64,000 nt of DNA from Martinezella lusitana (lineage in GTDB: Bacteria; Pseudomonadota; Alphaproteobacteria; Rhizobiales; Rhizobiaceae): positions 62,001-126,000 of the forward strand of contig NZ_WUEY01000015.1 of assembly GCF_010668395.1 (NCBI RefSeq). The letters are read 5' to 3'. The translations under genes were made by a program, and so were the position numbers. The notes beneath the pieces were generated by a model. That model saw only the letters and a list, made by a program, of their open reading frames with translations, did not search any database and was not told the origin of the DNA. Of the stretch, positions 16,993 through 24,384 are shown in pieces (the first letter of the stretch is position 1; the number at the start of each line of letters is the position of its first letter).

Positions 16993-19611
16993 ATGACGAA
17001 GCAGCGTCCGTCCGACGAGTATAGCGTGCCGCTGGTGGATCGCGGAGTTCGTTCGGGAACTGCGCTGCGCATCATTTTGCTTGCGCTCGTTCTCATGGCC
17101 GCGGCCGCGGCCTTCGTCGTCTTCAAGAGCCAGCTCGACAATGAGGCGGTGCTCGGCGGCCTCGGCATTCTTGCCATGGTCGGCATCTTCTTCCTGGTTT
17201 CCTCGATCATCGGTTTCGTCGAGGTGATGCCGCAGCCGCAGTCCGACAGCCTGGCGCGCTCGTTTCTCAACAGCCACCCGGACGGGACGCTGATCACCGA
17301 TGAAAAGGGGCGCATCGTCTACGCCAACACGGCCTATGGACGGCTGACCGGCGCCACGAAGGCGACGGAGGTGCAGTCGCTGGAAATGCTGCTGTCGCGC
17401 AATCGCGAATCCAATGAGGCTCTTTATCGTCTTGCCAACGGCCTGCGTGACGGCAAGGAGGGATCCGAGGAGTTCCGCCTGCTGAACTCGCTCGGACCCG
17501 CGGACGGGAACAGCAACGGGGCGCATTGGTATCGGCTGAAGGCGCGTGTGCTGCCGCCGGAACAGGGCAGCAGCAAAATTCTGCATATCTGGCAGGTTAC
17601 AGACATCACCTCCGAGCGTGACGACCAGGAGCGCTTCTTCAAGGAACTGCAGAACGCGATCGATTATCTCGATCACGCACCGGCGGGCTTCTTTTCCGCC
17701 GGCCGCAAAGGCGAGATATTCTATCTCAATGCGACGCTTGCCGAATGGCTGGGCTTCGATCTGACGAAGTTCGTGCCGGGTTCGATGACCATCGGCGATC
17801 TCGTGGCCGGCGAGGGGCTGGCGCTGATCCAGTCCGTTCAGGCGGAACCCGGATTGAAGAAGACGGTGACGCTGGATCTCGATCTGCGCCGCTCCAATGG
17901 CCAGAGCCTGCCGGTGCAGATCGTTCACAGCGTCACGTCGATGCGCGACGGTGCTCCCGGCGAGAGCCGCACCATCGTCCTGACCCGGCAGAGCGGTGTG
18001 GGCACCGAGCAATCGGCTTCCGCGGCCGCGATGCGTTTCAGCCGCTTCTTCAACAATACGCCGATGGCGATCGCTTCCGTCGATGGCAACGGCCGCATCC
18101 TGCGGACGAACGCGCCGTTCCTGAAGCTCTTCGCGGATCTGGTTTCGCGTGACGATATCGAGCGTGGAGCTGCGCTAGAGACCATCGTCAATGACAGCGA
18201 CCGGTCGCGGCTGCAGCAGGCGCTGGTTGCAGCAAAGGATCGGCAGGGCGATATTCCGCCGATCGACTCCCGCAATCCGAAGGACGACACGCGGCATTTC
18301 CGCTTCTATGTCAACGCCGTCATCGACCAGACCGACGAGGCGCCGGAGGAGGCTGCCATCGTTTATGCCGTTGAAGTGACCGAGCAGAAGGCGCTTGAGA
18401 CACAGATGGCGCAGACGCAGAAGCTCAATGCCGTCGGCACGCTCGCAGGCGGTATCGCGCACGACTTCAACAATGTGCTGACCGCGATCCTTCTGTCTTC
18501 GGACCATCTGCTGCTGCAGGCCAGGCCCTCCGATGCCAGCTTCGCCGATCTTATGGAAATCAAGCGCAACGCCAATCGCGCGGCGGTGCTGGTGCGGCAG
18601 TTGCTCGCCTTCTCGCGCAAGCAGACGATGCGGCCGACGATCCTGAACCTGACCGATGTGATCGGCGATCTGCGCATGCTGGTGGACCGGCTGCTGTCGG
18701 GCACGCACGTCAAGCTCGACGTCGATTACGGCCGCGATCTCTGGCCGGTGAAGACCGACCTGTCGCAGTTCGAGCAGGTGCTCATCAATCTTTGCGTCAA
18801 TGCGCGCGATGCCATGCCCGGCGGCGGCACCCTGACGCTGCGCAGCCGCAATCTGCTTGCGGCCGATGTCAGTGCCTTCAATTATGCCTATCTGCCGCAT
18901 GAGGACATGGTTCTCATCGAAGTCAGCGATACCGGCACGGGTATTGCGCCCGAAATCATGGACAAGATTTTCGAGCCTTTCTTCACGACGAAGGAAGTAG
19001 GCAAGGGCACCGGCCTCGGCCTTGCAATGGTCTACGGCATCATCAAGCAGTCCGGCGGCTACATCCAGCCGGAGTCGGAAGTGGGCAAGGGAACGACCTT
19101 CCGCATCTTCCTGCCGCGGCACATTGTCGAAATGCCCGCCGTAACGGAAGCGAAAGCGCCGGAAGGCCGGGGTGCCGCTGCCATGGACCAGAGCGTCGCG
19201 GCGGTGGCTCCGCCGGAAGAGCCGGCCGATCTGACCGGCAAGTCCGCGGTCGTGCTCCTCGTCGAGGACGAGGAGGCGGTGCGCCGCGGCGGAAAGCGCA
19301 TGCTGGAGACGCGCGGCTACACCGTCTACGAGGCCGGCTCCGGCGTCGAGGCGCTCGACATCATGGACGAACTCGACGGACAGGTCGATGTCGTCGTCTC
19401 CGATGTCGTCATGCCTGAAATGGACGGACCGTCATTGCTGCGGGAACTGCGCAAGAAATATCCGGATATGAAGTTCATCTTCGTTTCAGGCTATGCCGAG
19501 GATGCGTTTGCCCGCAATCTGCCGGCGGATGCGCAGTTCGGCTTCCTGCCGAAGCCATTCTCGCTAAAGCAGCTTGCCGTCGTGGTGCGCGAGACGCTGG
19601 ACAAGAAATAG
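16993..19611 (+). CDS. cckA: Cell-cycle hybrid histidine kinase CckA
   Basis: CckA feeds phosphate through ChpT to the master regulator CtrA and to CpdR. The 872-residue protein has two membrane segments (about 24-46 and 53-74), PAS-like regions from about 85 to 470, a HisKA domain with H490 in GGIAHDFNN, an HATPase domain with NARDAMPGGG and GTGLGL, and a C-terminal receiver with phospho-acceptor D804 in SDVVMPEMDG. Order and length match CckA of rhizobia. The ATG at 16993 has a GAGGGG site; longer starts upstream lack one. The CtrA-type boxes at 7.0 kb would be an indirect target. Confidence 0.94.
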   Translation: MTKQRPSDEYSVPLVDRGVRSGTALRIILLALVLMAAAAAFVVFKSQLDNEAVLGGLGILAMVGIFFLVSSIIGFVEVMPQPQSDSLARSFLNSHPDGTLITDEKGRIVYANTAYGRLTGATKATEVQSLEMLLSRNRESNEALYRLANGLRDGKEGSEEFRLLNSLGPADGNSNGAHWYRLKARVLPPEQGSSKILHIWQVTDITSERDDQERFFKELQNAIDYLDHAPAGFFSAGRKGEIFYLNATLAEWLGFDLTKFVPGSMTIGDLVAGEGLALIQSVQAEPGLKKTVTLDLDLRRSNGQSLPVQIVHSVTSMRDGAPGESRTIVLTRQSGVGTEQSASAAAMRFSRFFNNTPMAIASVDGNGRILRTNAPFLKLFADLVSRDDIERGAALETIVNDSDRSRLQQALVAAKDRQGDIPPIDSRNPKDDTRHFRFYVNAVIDQTDEAPEEAAIVYAVEVTEQKALETQMAQTQKLNAVGTLAGGIAHDFNNVLTAILLSSDHLLLQARPSDASFADLMEIKRNANRAAVLVRQLLAFSRKQTMRPTILNLTDVIGDLRMLVDRLLSGTHVKLDVDYGRDLWPVKTDLSQFEQVLINLCVNARDAMPGGGTLTLRSRNLLAADVSAFNYAYLPHEDMVLIEVSDTGTGIAPEIMDKIFEPFFTTKEVGKGTGLGLAMVYGIIKQSGGYIQPESEVGKGTTFRIFLPRHIVEMPAVTEAKAPEGRGAAAMDQSVAAVAPPEEPADLTGKSAVVLLVEDEEAVRRGGKRMLETRGYTVYEAGSGVEALDIMDELDGQVDVVVSDVVMPEMDGPSLLRELRKKYPDMKFIFVSGYAEDAFARNLPADAQFGFLPKPFSLKQLAVVVRETLDKK

Positions 19612-19705
19612 GCGAAGGGACGATTTTTGTCCCTGCATGTTGCCGATCGCAGCAAAAAGGTGCTACCCACCGCGCATGATCGACATTGCCAAGCCCATTT
19701 CCCTC

Positions 19706-19726
19706 ATGTGGTGGCGCTCCATCTAG
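19706..19726 (+). CDS. Trp-rich leader peptide MWWRSI (putative trpS attenuator)
   Basis: The reading frame ATG TGG TGG CGC TCC ATC TAG encodes six residues with two adjacent tryptophans, 110 bases before the start of a tryptophanyl-tRNA synthetase gene. There is no clear ribosome site before the ATG; leaderless translation of trpL is known in Sinorhizobium, so this does not exclude it. The following RNA can form alternative stems. Peptide synthesis is inferred. Confidence 0.55.
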   Translation: MWWRSI

Positions 19727-19829
19727 GAGCGGCAGTCGTCATGTCTTGAAATCGACCCTGCCGCCGTGATCCGGCAGGCATGTCCATTTCCGTCTTCCTT
19801 CCCGATTGCGGCGGCTCCTTTTGCGGAGC
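19709..19829 (+). promoter_or_regulatory. Candidate Trp-responsive attenuator before trpS
   Basis: Stem 1:2 pairs 19715-19720 with 19726-19731, starting right after the two Trp codons. Region 19729-19735 (gcggcag) can instead pair with 19758-19764 (ctgccgc). The latter also pairs with 19772-19778 in CCTGCCG / CGGCAGG, so the two are mutually exclusive. A last stem pairs gctcc (19814-19818) with ggagc (19825-19829), which contains the trpS ribosome site. A ribosome stalled on the Trp codons would open stem 1:2 and favour 2:3. The putative terminator stem is followed by pyrimidine-rich sequence but no long T run. Confidence 0.55.
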
Positions 19830-19835
19830 AACAAA

Positions 19836-20855
19836 ATGTTTTCCCCCATCGATACCCGTCCCGTCATCCTGACGGGCGACCGGACCACCGGTCCGCTTCA
19901 TCTCGGTCATTATGTCGGGTCGCTGAAAAGCCGCGTCGCGCTTCAGCAAAGCCATCGGCAGTTCCTGCTGCTGGCGGATACGCAGGCGCTGACGGACAAT
20001 GCCCATGATCCCGAAAAGGTTCGTCGCAACGTTCTCGAAGTCGCCATCGATTATCTCGCTGTCGGCATCGATCCCGCGCTGACGACGATCTGCGTTCAAT
20101 CCGCCCTGCCGGCGCTGGCGGAATTGACGCTGCTCTACCTGAATTTCGTCACCGTCAGCCGGCTGGAGCGCAACCCGACGATCAAGACAGAGATCCAGAT
20201 GCGTGGTTTCGAACGGGACGTGCCGGCCGGCTTTCTCTGCTATCCGGTGGCGCAGGCGGCCGACATCACCGCCTTCAAGGCGACGGTCGTTCCCGTCGGC
20301 GAGGATCAGGCACCATTGATCGAGCAGACCAATGAGATCGTCCGCCGTCTCAACCGGCAGATCGGGCGCAATATTCTGGTCGAGGCCGAGGCCATGGTGC
20401 CGCGTGTGGGCCGCCTGCCTGGCGTCGATGGAAAAGCGAAGATGAGCAAATCCCAAGGCAATGCCATTCCGCTCTCGGCATCGCCCGATGATATCAGCGA
20501 CGCGGTGCGGCGCATGTATACCGACCCGGACCACTTGCGCGTCAGCGATCCGGGGAGGGTCGAGGGAAATGTCGTCTTCACCTATCTCGATGCTTTCTGC
20601 GACGACCGGCAATTGGTCGAAGACATGAAGGCACATTATCGTCGCGGCGGCCTCGGCGACGTCACCCTGAAGAGACATCTGGAAGAGGTGCTGCAAACGC
20701 TGCTCGCGCCGATCCGTGAGCGGCGCGCGCGCTATGCCGCCGCGCCGAACCATGTCATGGATGTCGTGCGCGAGGGTACGCGAAAGGCAAGGGAACGGAC
20801 GCAGGCGACGCTTGCGGAGCTGCGATCCGCCTTGGGCCTGTTTACGCTGGATTGA
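19836..20855 (+). CDS. trpS: Tryptophanyl-tRNA synthetase, TrpRS II (auxiliary) type
   Basis: The enzyme charges tRNA-Trp. The 339-residue class I synthetase has the HIGH-equivalent G-P-L-H-L-G-H-Y near residue 20 and the KMSKS loop in AKMSKSQGN. Segments such as LLADTQALTDN, PTIKTEIQMRG and TDPDHLR.SDPGRVEGN resemble the TrpRS II of Deinococcus and the auxiliary, indolmycin-tolerant synthetases of Streptomyces more than the housekeeping E. coli type; this is from memory of those sequences. If so, another trpS should exist elsewhere. The ATG at 19836 is preceded by GGAG. It is convergent with psuG. Confidence 0.88.
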   Translation: MFSPIDTRPVILTGDRTTGPLHLGHYVGSLKSRVALQQSHRQFLLLADTQALTDNAHDPEKVRRNVLEVAIDYLAVGIDPALTTICVQSALPALAELTLLYLNFVTVSRLERNPTIKTEIQMRGFERDVPAGFLCYPVAQAADITAFKATVVPVGEDQAPLIEQTNEIVRRLNRQIGRNILVEAEAMVPRVGRLPGVDGKAKMSKSQGNAIPLSASPDDISDAVRRMYTDPDHLRVSDPGRVEGNVVFTYLDAFCDDRQLVEDMKAHYRRGGLGDVTLKRHLEEVLQTLLAPIRERRARYAAAPNHVMDVVREGTRKARERTQATLAELRSALGLFTLD

Positions 20856-20905
20856 GCATTCCGCGGAAAGGCAACGAGACCTTTCTGTCGGGAACGAAAC
20901 GAAAG

Positions 20906-20936
20906 CGGCCTGACGCTTCAGGGAAACGCCAGGCCG
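20906..20936 (-). terminator. Hairpin between trpS and psuG
   Basis: The stem cggcctg / caggccg (20906-20912 and 20930-20936) has a T-rich flank on the minus strand, so it more likely ends the psuKG transcript. Confidence 0.5.
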
Positions 20937-20967
20937 TATTCCAACATGAGATGGTGCGACGCTCTGA

Positions 20968-21894
20968 TTATTCGGCCAGAGCGACGGCGATTTCGGCGGC
21001 CAGACGTGCGTTGTTCTCGACAAGCGCAATGTTGGTCTTGAGGCTGCGGCCTTCCGTGATGTCGAAGATGGTGCCCAGCAGGTAAGGCGTCACGGCCTTG
21101 CCGGAGACTTCGTCGCGCTCTGCGCTGTCGATGGCGCGCTGGATATAGATTTCCATTTCCTCACGCGGGATTTCGGCGGCTTCCGGCACAGGATTGGCGA
21201 TCAGCATGCCGCCATCGATGCCGAGCTGTTCGCGCGTCGTCTGGAAATTGGCGATGGCGGCCGGGCTGTTCAGCGTCAGCGGGCTTGCGAGGCCGGAAGA
21301 GCGCGACCAGAAGGCCGGGAACTCGGTGCTGTCATAGGTCACGACCGGAACACCACGGGTTTCCAGCACTTCGAGCGTCTTCGGAATGTCGAGGATCGCC
21401 TTGGCGCCGGCGCACACGACGATGACGCCGGTGCGGGAAAGCTCTTCAAGATCGGCCGAAATATCGAAGCTCTCTTCTGCGCCGCGATGCACGCCGCCGA
21501 TACCGCCGGTGGCGAACACCTTGATGCCGGCACGGGCCGCGGCGATCATGGTGGCGGCAACGGTGGTGGCGCCGGTGCGGCGCTCGGCGATCGCGAAAGC
21601 GATGTCGGCGCGCGAGACCTTCATGGCGCCTTCCGTCTTGGCCAATGCTTCCAGTTCTTCCGGCTCGAGACCGATATGCAGAGTGCCGTGAATGACGGCT
21701 ATGGTCGCCGGAACGGCGCCTTCCTGGCGAATGATCTCCTCGACGCTGCGGGCCATCTCGATATTGCCGGGATAGGGCATGCCGTGGGTGATGATGGTCG
21801 ATTCCAGGGCGACGAGCGGTGCGCCGCGCAGCTTGGCGGCGGCGACTTCCTTCGAATAGGAGATCGGAAGCAGTGGCGAGATAGGCTGGGTCAT
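20968..21894 (-). CDS. psuG: Pseudouridine-5'-phosphate glycosidase
   Basis: PsuG cleaves the C-C glycosidic bond of pseudouridine 5'-phosphate to uracil and ribose 5-phosphate. The 308-residue protein shows the family segments ALESTIITHGMPYP, the GAT(T)VAATM region, FATGGIGGVHRG and the YDSTEFPAFW segment. The ATG at 21894 has GGAAA upstream; a start at 21969 lacks support. It follows psuK by 46 bases on the same strand, so kinase and glycosidase act in sequence to degrade pseudouridine from RNA turnover. Confidence 0.96.
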   Translation of the reverse strand: MTQPISPLLPISYSKEVAAAKLRGAPLVALESTIITHGMPYPGNIEMARSVEEIIRQEGAVPATIAVIHGTLHIGLEPEELEALAKTEGAMKVSRADIAFAIAERRTGATTVAATMIAAARAGIKVFATGGIGGVHRGAEESFDISADLEELSRTGVIVVCAGAKAILDIPKTLEVLETRGVPVVTYDSTEFPAFWSRSSGLASPLTLNSPAAIANFQTTREQLGIDGGMLIANPVPEAAEIPREEMEIYIQRAIDSAERDEVSGKAVTPYLLGTIFDITEGRSLKTNIALVENNARLAAEIAVALAE

Positions 21895-21940
21895 TGTCGT
21901 TTCCAATTCACTGAAACAGTATACGCGTTTTGAACAGGCT

Positions 21941-22885
21941 TCATGACAGAATTTCGGCCTTGGGAACAAGGGCCAAGGTTGTCTTTAGCAGTTCCGGAGA
22001 GAGATTTTCTGCCGTGGCATACGGGGACTGCACGGTGATCGCCGCGGCGGCGGCGCCGTGGCGGACGGCTTCCGCGAGATCGTGGCCGGCAAGCAAAGCG
22101 GACAGAACACCGGAAGCGAGGGAATCTCCCGCCCCGGTGACATCGGCGACATTATCGACGACGGGCGGCTGCAGGCTGACGACGGCATCGCGCGAGAATG
22201 CGATCAGCGCGCGCTTGCCGCGGGTGATCACGCCATTGCGCAGGCCGAGCGCGCGCAACGCGCCTATCCATTCGCGCGGATCTTCCGGGCGGCTTTCGGT
22301 CAGCGCGGCGGCTTCGGCCTCATTGAGGAACATATGGTCGATGCCGGCAAGGCTCGGCTTCAGCCGCACGACTTTTGCGGGCGAGATCGCAATGGCGGCG
22401 ACGGGCTTGCCGCATGCGGCGGCCCTTGCCGCAATCGCTGCCAAAGTCTCGGCCGGCAGATTGGCGTCGCAGAGAACGAGGTCGGTATCGTCGAAAGCGT
22501 CGCGGACGGAACGAATCGACAGCCGCCTCGGAACGAACAGCTTGTAGAGTTCCATATCGGCAAGCGCGATGACGAGATTGCCGTCATTTTCCAGGATCGC
22601 GGTATAGCTCGGCGTCTTGCGGTCGAGGAAGACGAAGGGCCGATCGTCGATGCCGGCATGGCTGGCGGCTTCCGCCACCATCTCGCCTGAAGGATCGCCG
22701 CCGCGCGGCGAGATCAGCCGGACGTCGAAGCCGAGACGCGCAAGGTTGCGGGCTGCGTTGAAACCGCCGCCGCCGGGTTCCTCGAACCATCCGCCGGGAT
22801 TGCTGGCGCCGGGCGCCGTCTCGCCGAAGATGCGGCCGCGCCGGTCGATATGGGCGCCGCCGAGAACGAGAATCTTCTTCGCCAT
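21941..22885 (-). CDS. psuK: Pseudouridine kinase (PfkB family)
   Basis: This 314-residue PfkB-family sugar kinase has the N-terminal glycine pair region (EEPGGGGFNAARNLARLG) and the C-terminal signature with catalytic aspartate, VTGAGDSLASGV. Linkage to psuG identifies the substrate as pseudouridine; alone it could be read as another nucleoside or sugar kinase. It is the promoter-proximal gene of psuK-psuG and is divergent from recA. Confidence 0.92.
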   Translation of the reverse strand: MAKKILVLGGAHIDRRGRIFGETAPGASNPGGWFEEPGGGGFNAARNLARLGFDVRLISPRGGDPSGEMVAEAASHAGIDDRPFVFLDRKTPSYTAILENDGNLVIALADMELYKLFVPRRLSIRSVRDAFDDTDLVLCDANLPAETLAAIAARAAACGKPVAAIAISPAKVVRLKPSLAGIDHMFLNEAEAAALTESRPEDPREWIGALRALGLRNGVITRGKRALIAFSRDAVVSLQPPVVDNVADVTGAGDSLASGVLSALLAGHDLAEAVRHGAAAAAITVQSPYATAENLSPELLKTTLALVPKAEILS

Positions 22886-23050
22886 ATGGTTATCCTCAGC
22901 AATCGGAAAGACGAATCGGGCAGGGCAACGGCACGTCCGAATTAATCGCCCCGGATCCGTAAGTGTCTGGGAAGAAAGAAGAAAACAAAAGTAGAACGGA
23001 ATTCATTTTACCTTTTTCTTTCAATTGCTTGTTGTGTCCTTGCGATAAAA

Positions 23051-23065
23051 GAACAAATAGAGTAC
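23051..23065. promoter_or_regulatory. Candidate LexA (SOS) box upstream of recA
   Basis: GAAC at 23051-23054 and GTAC at 23062-23065 are separated by seven bases, 60 bp before the recA start. The alphaproteobacterial LexA box is built from GTTC or GAAC half-sites with N7 spacing, so one half-site here is imperfect. A weaker AAAC-N7-GAAC match lies at about 22983-22997. Confidence 0.6.
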
Positions 23066-23124
23066 AGAATTCTCATCGGCGGCGACATTGCTAGAGCGGC
23101 TTCAATAACCTAAAGGTGGATCGA

Positions 23125-24210
23125 ATGTCTCAGAATTCTTTGCGGCTTGTAGAGGACAAATCGGTGGATAAAAGCAAGGCACTTGAAGCGGCACTCTCTC
23201 AAATTGAGCGGTCGTTCGGCAAGGGCTCGATCATGAAGCTCGGCTCTAACGAGAATGTGGTCGAAATCGAAACGGTTTCCACCGGCTCTCTGAGCCTCGA
23301 TATCGCCCTCGGCATTGGCGGCTTGCCGAAGGGACGCATCATCGAAATCTATGGGCCGGAAAGCTCCGGCAAGACGACGCTGGCGCTGCAGACCATTGCT
23401 GAGGCCCAGAAGAAGGGTGGCATCTGCGCCTTCGTCGATGCGGAACATGCGCTCGATCCGGTCTATGCCCGCAAGCTCGGCGTCGACCTGCAGAACCTTC
23501 TGATCTCGCAGCCGGATACCGGCGAGCAGGCGCTTGAAATCACCGACACGCTGGTGCGCTCCGGCGCCGTCGACGTTCTCGTGGTCGATTCCGTCGCGGC
23601 ATTGACGCCGCGCGCCGAAATCGAAGGTGAGATGGGTGACAGCCTGCCGGGCCTGCAGGCCCGTCTGATGAGCCAGGCACTGCGCAAGCTCACGGCTTCG
23701 ATTTCGAAGTCCAAGACCATGGTGATCTTCATCAACCAGATTCGTATGAAGATCGGCGTCATGTTCGGCTCGCCGGAAACGACGACGGGCGGCAATGCGC
23801 TGAAGTTCTATGCCTCGGTTCGCCTCGACATCCGCCGTATCGGCGCGGTCAAGGAGCGCGAAGAGGTGATCGGCAACCAGACCCGCGTCAAGGTCGTCAA
23901 GAACAAGATGGCGCCGCCCTTCAAGCAGGTCGAGTTCGACATCATGTATGGCGAAGGCGTTTCCAAGACGGGCGAGCTGGTCGATCTCGGCGTCAAGGCC
24001 GGTATCGTCGAAAAGTCCGGCGCCTGGTTCTCCTATAACAGCCAGCGTCTCGGCCAGGGCCGCGAGAATGCGAAGATCTTCCTGCGCGACAATCCGGATC
24101 TCTCCCGCGAGATCGAATTGTCGCTGCGCCAGAATGCCGGCCTCATCGCCGATCGCTTCCTGCAGAATGGCGGTCCCGACGCCGATGATGGCGACGCGTC
24201 CGGCGAATAA
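23125..24210 (+). CDS. recA: Recombinase RecA
   Basis: RecA forms filaments on single-stranded DNA, drives strand exchange and triggers LexA self-cleavage. The 361-residue protein has Walker A in GPESSGKTT, the catalytic E in FVDAEHALD, the L1/L2 DNA-binding region around INQIRMKIGVMFG and an acidic C-terminus (DADDGDASGE). Length is typical for rhizobia. The ATG at 23125 is preceded by AAGGTGG; an ATG three codons upstream overlaps that site. Confidence 0.99.
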   Translation: MSQNSLRLVEDKSVDKSKALEAALSQIERSFGKGSIMKLGSNENVVEIETVSTGSLSLDIALGIGGLPKGRIIEIYGPESSGKTTLALQTIAEAQKKGGICAFVDAEHALDPVYARKLGVDLQNLLISQPDTGEQALEITDTLVRSGAVDVLVVDSVAALTPRAEIEGEMGDSLPGLQARLMSQALRKLTASISKSKTMVIFINQIRMKIGVMFGSPETTTGGNALKFYASVRLDIRRIGAVKEREEVIGNQTRVKVVKNKMAPPFKQVEFDIMYGEGVSKTGELVDLGVKAGIVEKSGAWFSYNSQRLGQGRENAKIFLRDNPDLSREIELSLRQNAGLIADRFLQNGGPDADDGDASGE

Positions 24211-24257
24211 TGATTTCCGGGGAGCAATTCCTGGCTTGAGACTAGACTAAAAAACCG

Positions 24258-24298
24258 AAACCGGCCGTATTGTCCAAGGGATGTGCGGCCGGTTTTGT
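24258..24298 (+). terminator. Rho-independent terminator after recA
   Basis: A 10-bp stem, aaaccggccg / cggccggttt (24258-24267 and 24286-24295), ends in TTTTG on the plus strand. Confidence 0.85.
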
Positions 24299-24384
24299 TC
24301 GTGCGGCTGGACAGCGCCCGGAGCGAACGATAAAAGCCACTGACTTTGATGCAAGTTGCCGAGCGCAGTACTGAAGGGCCCCAT

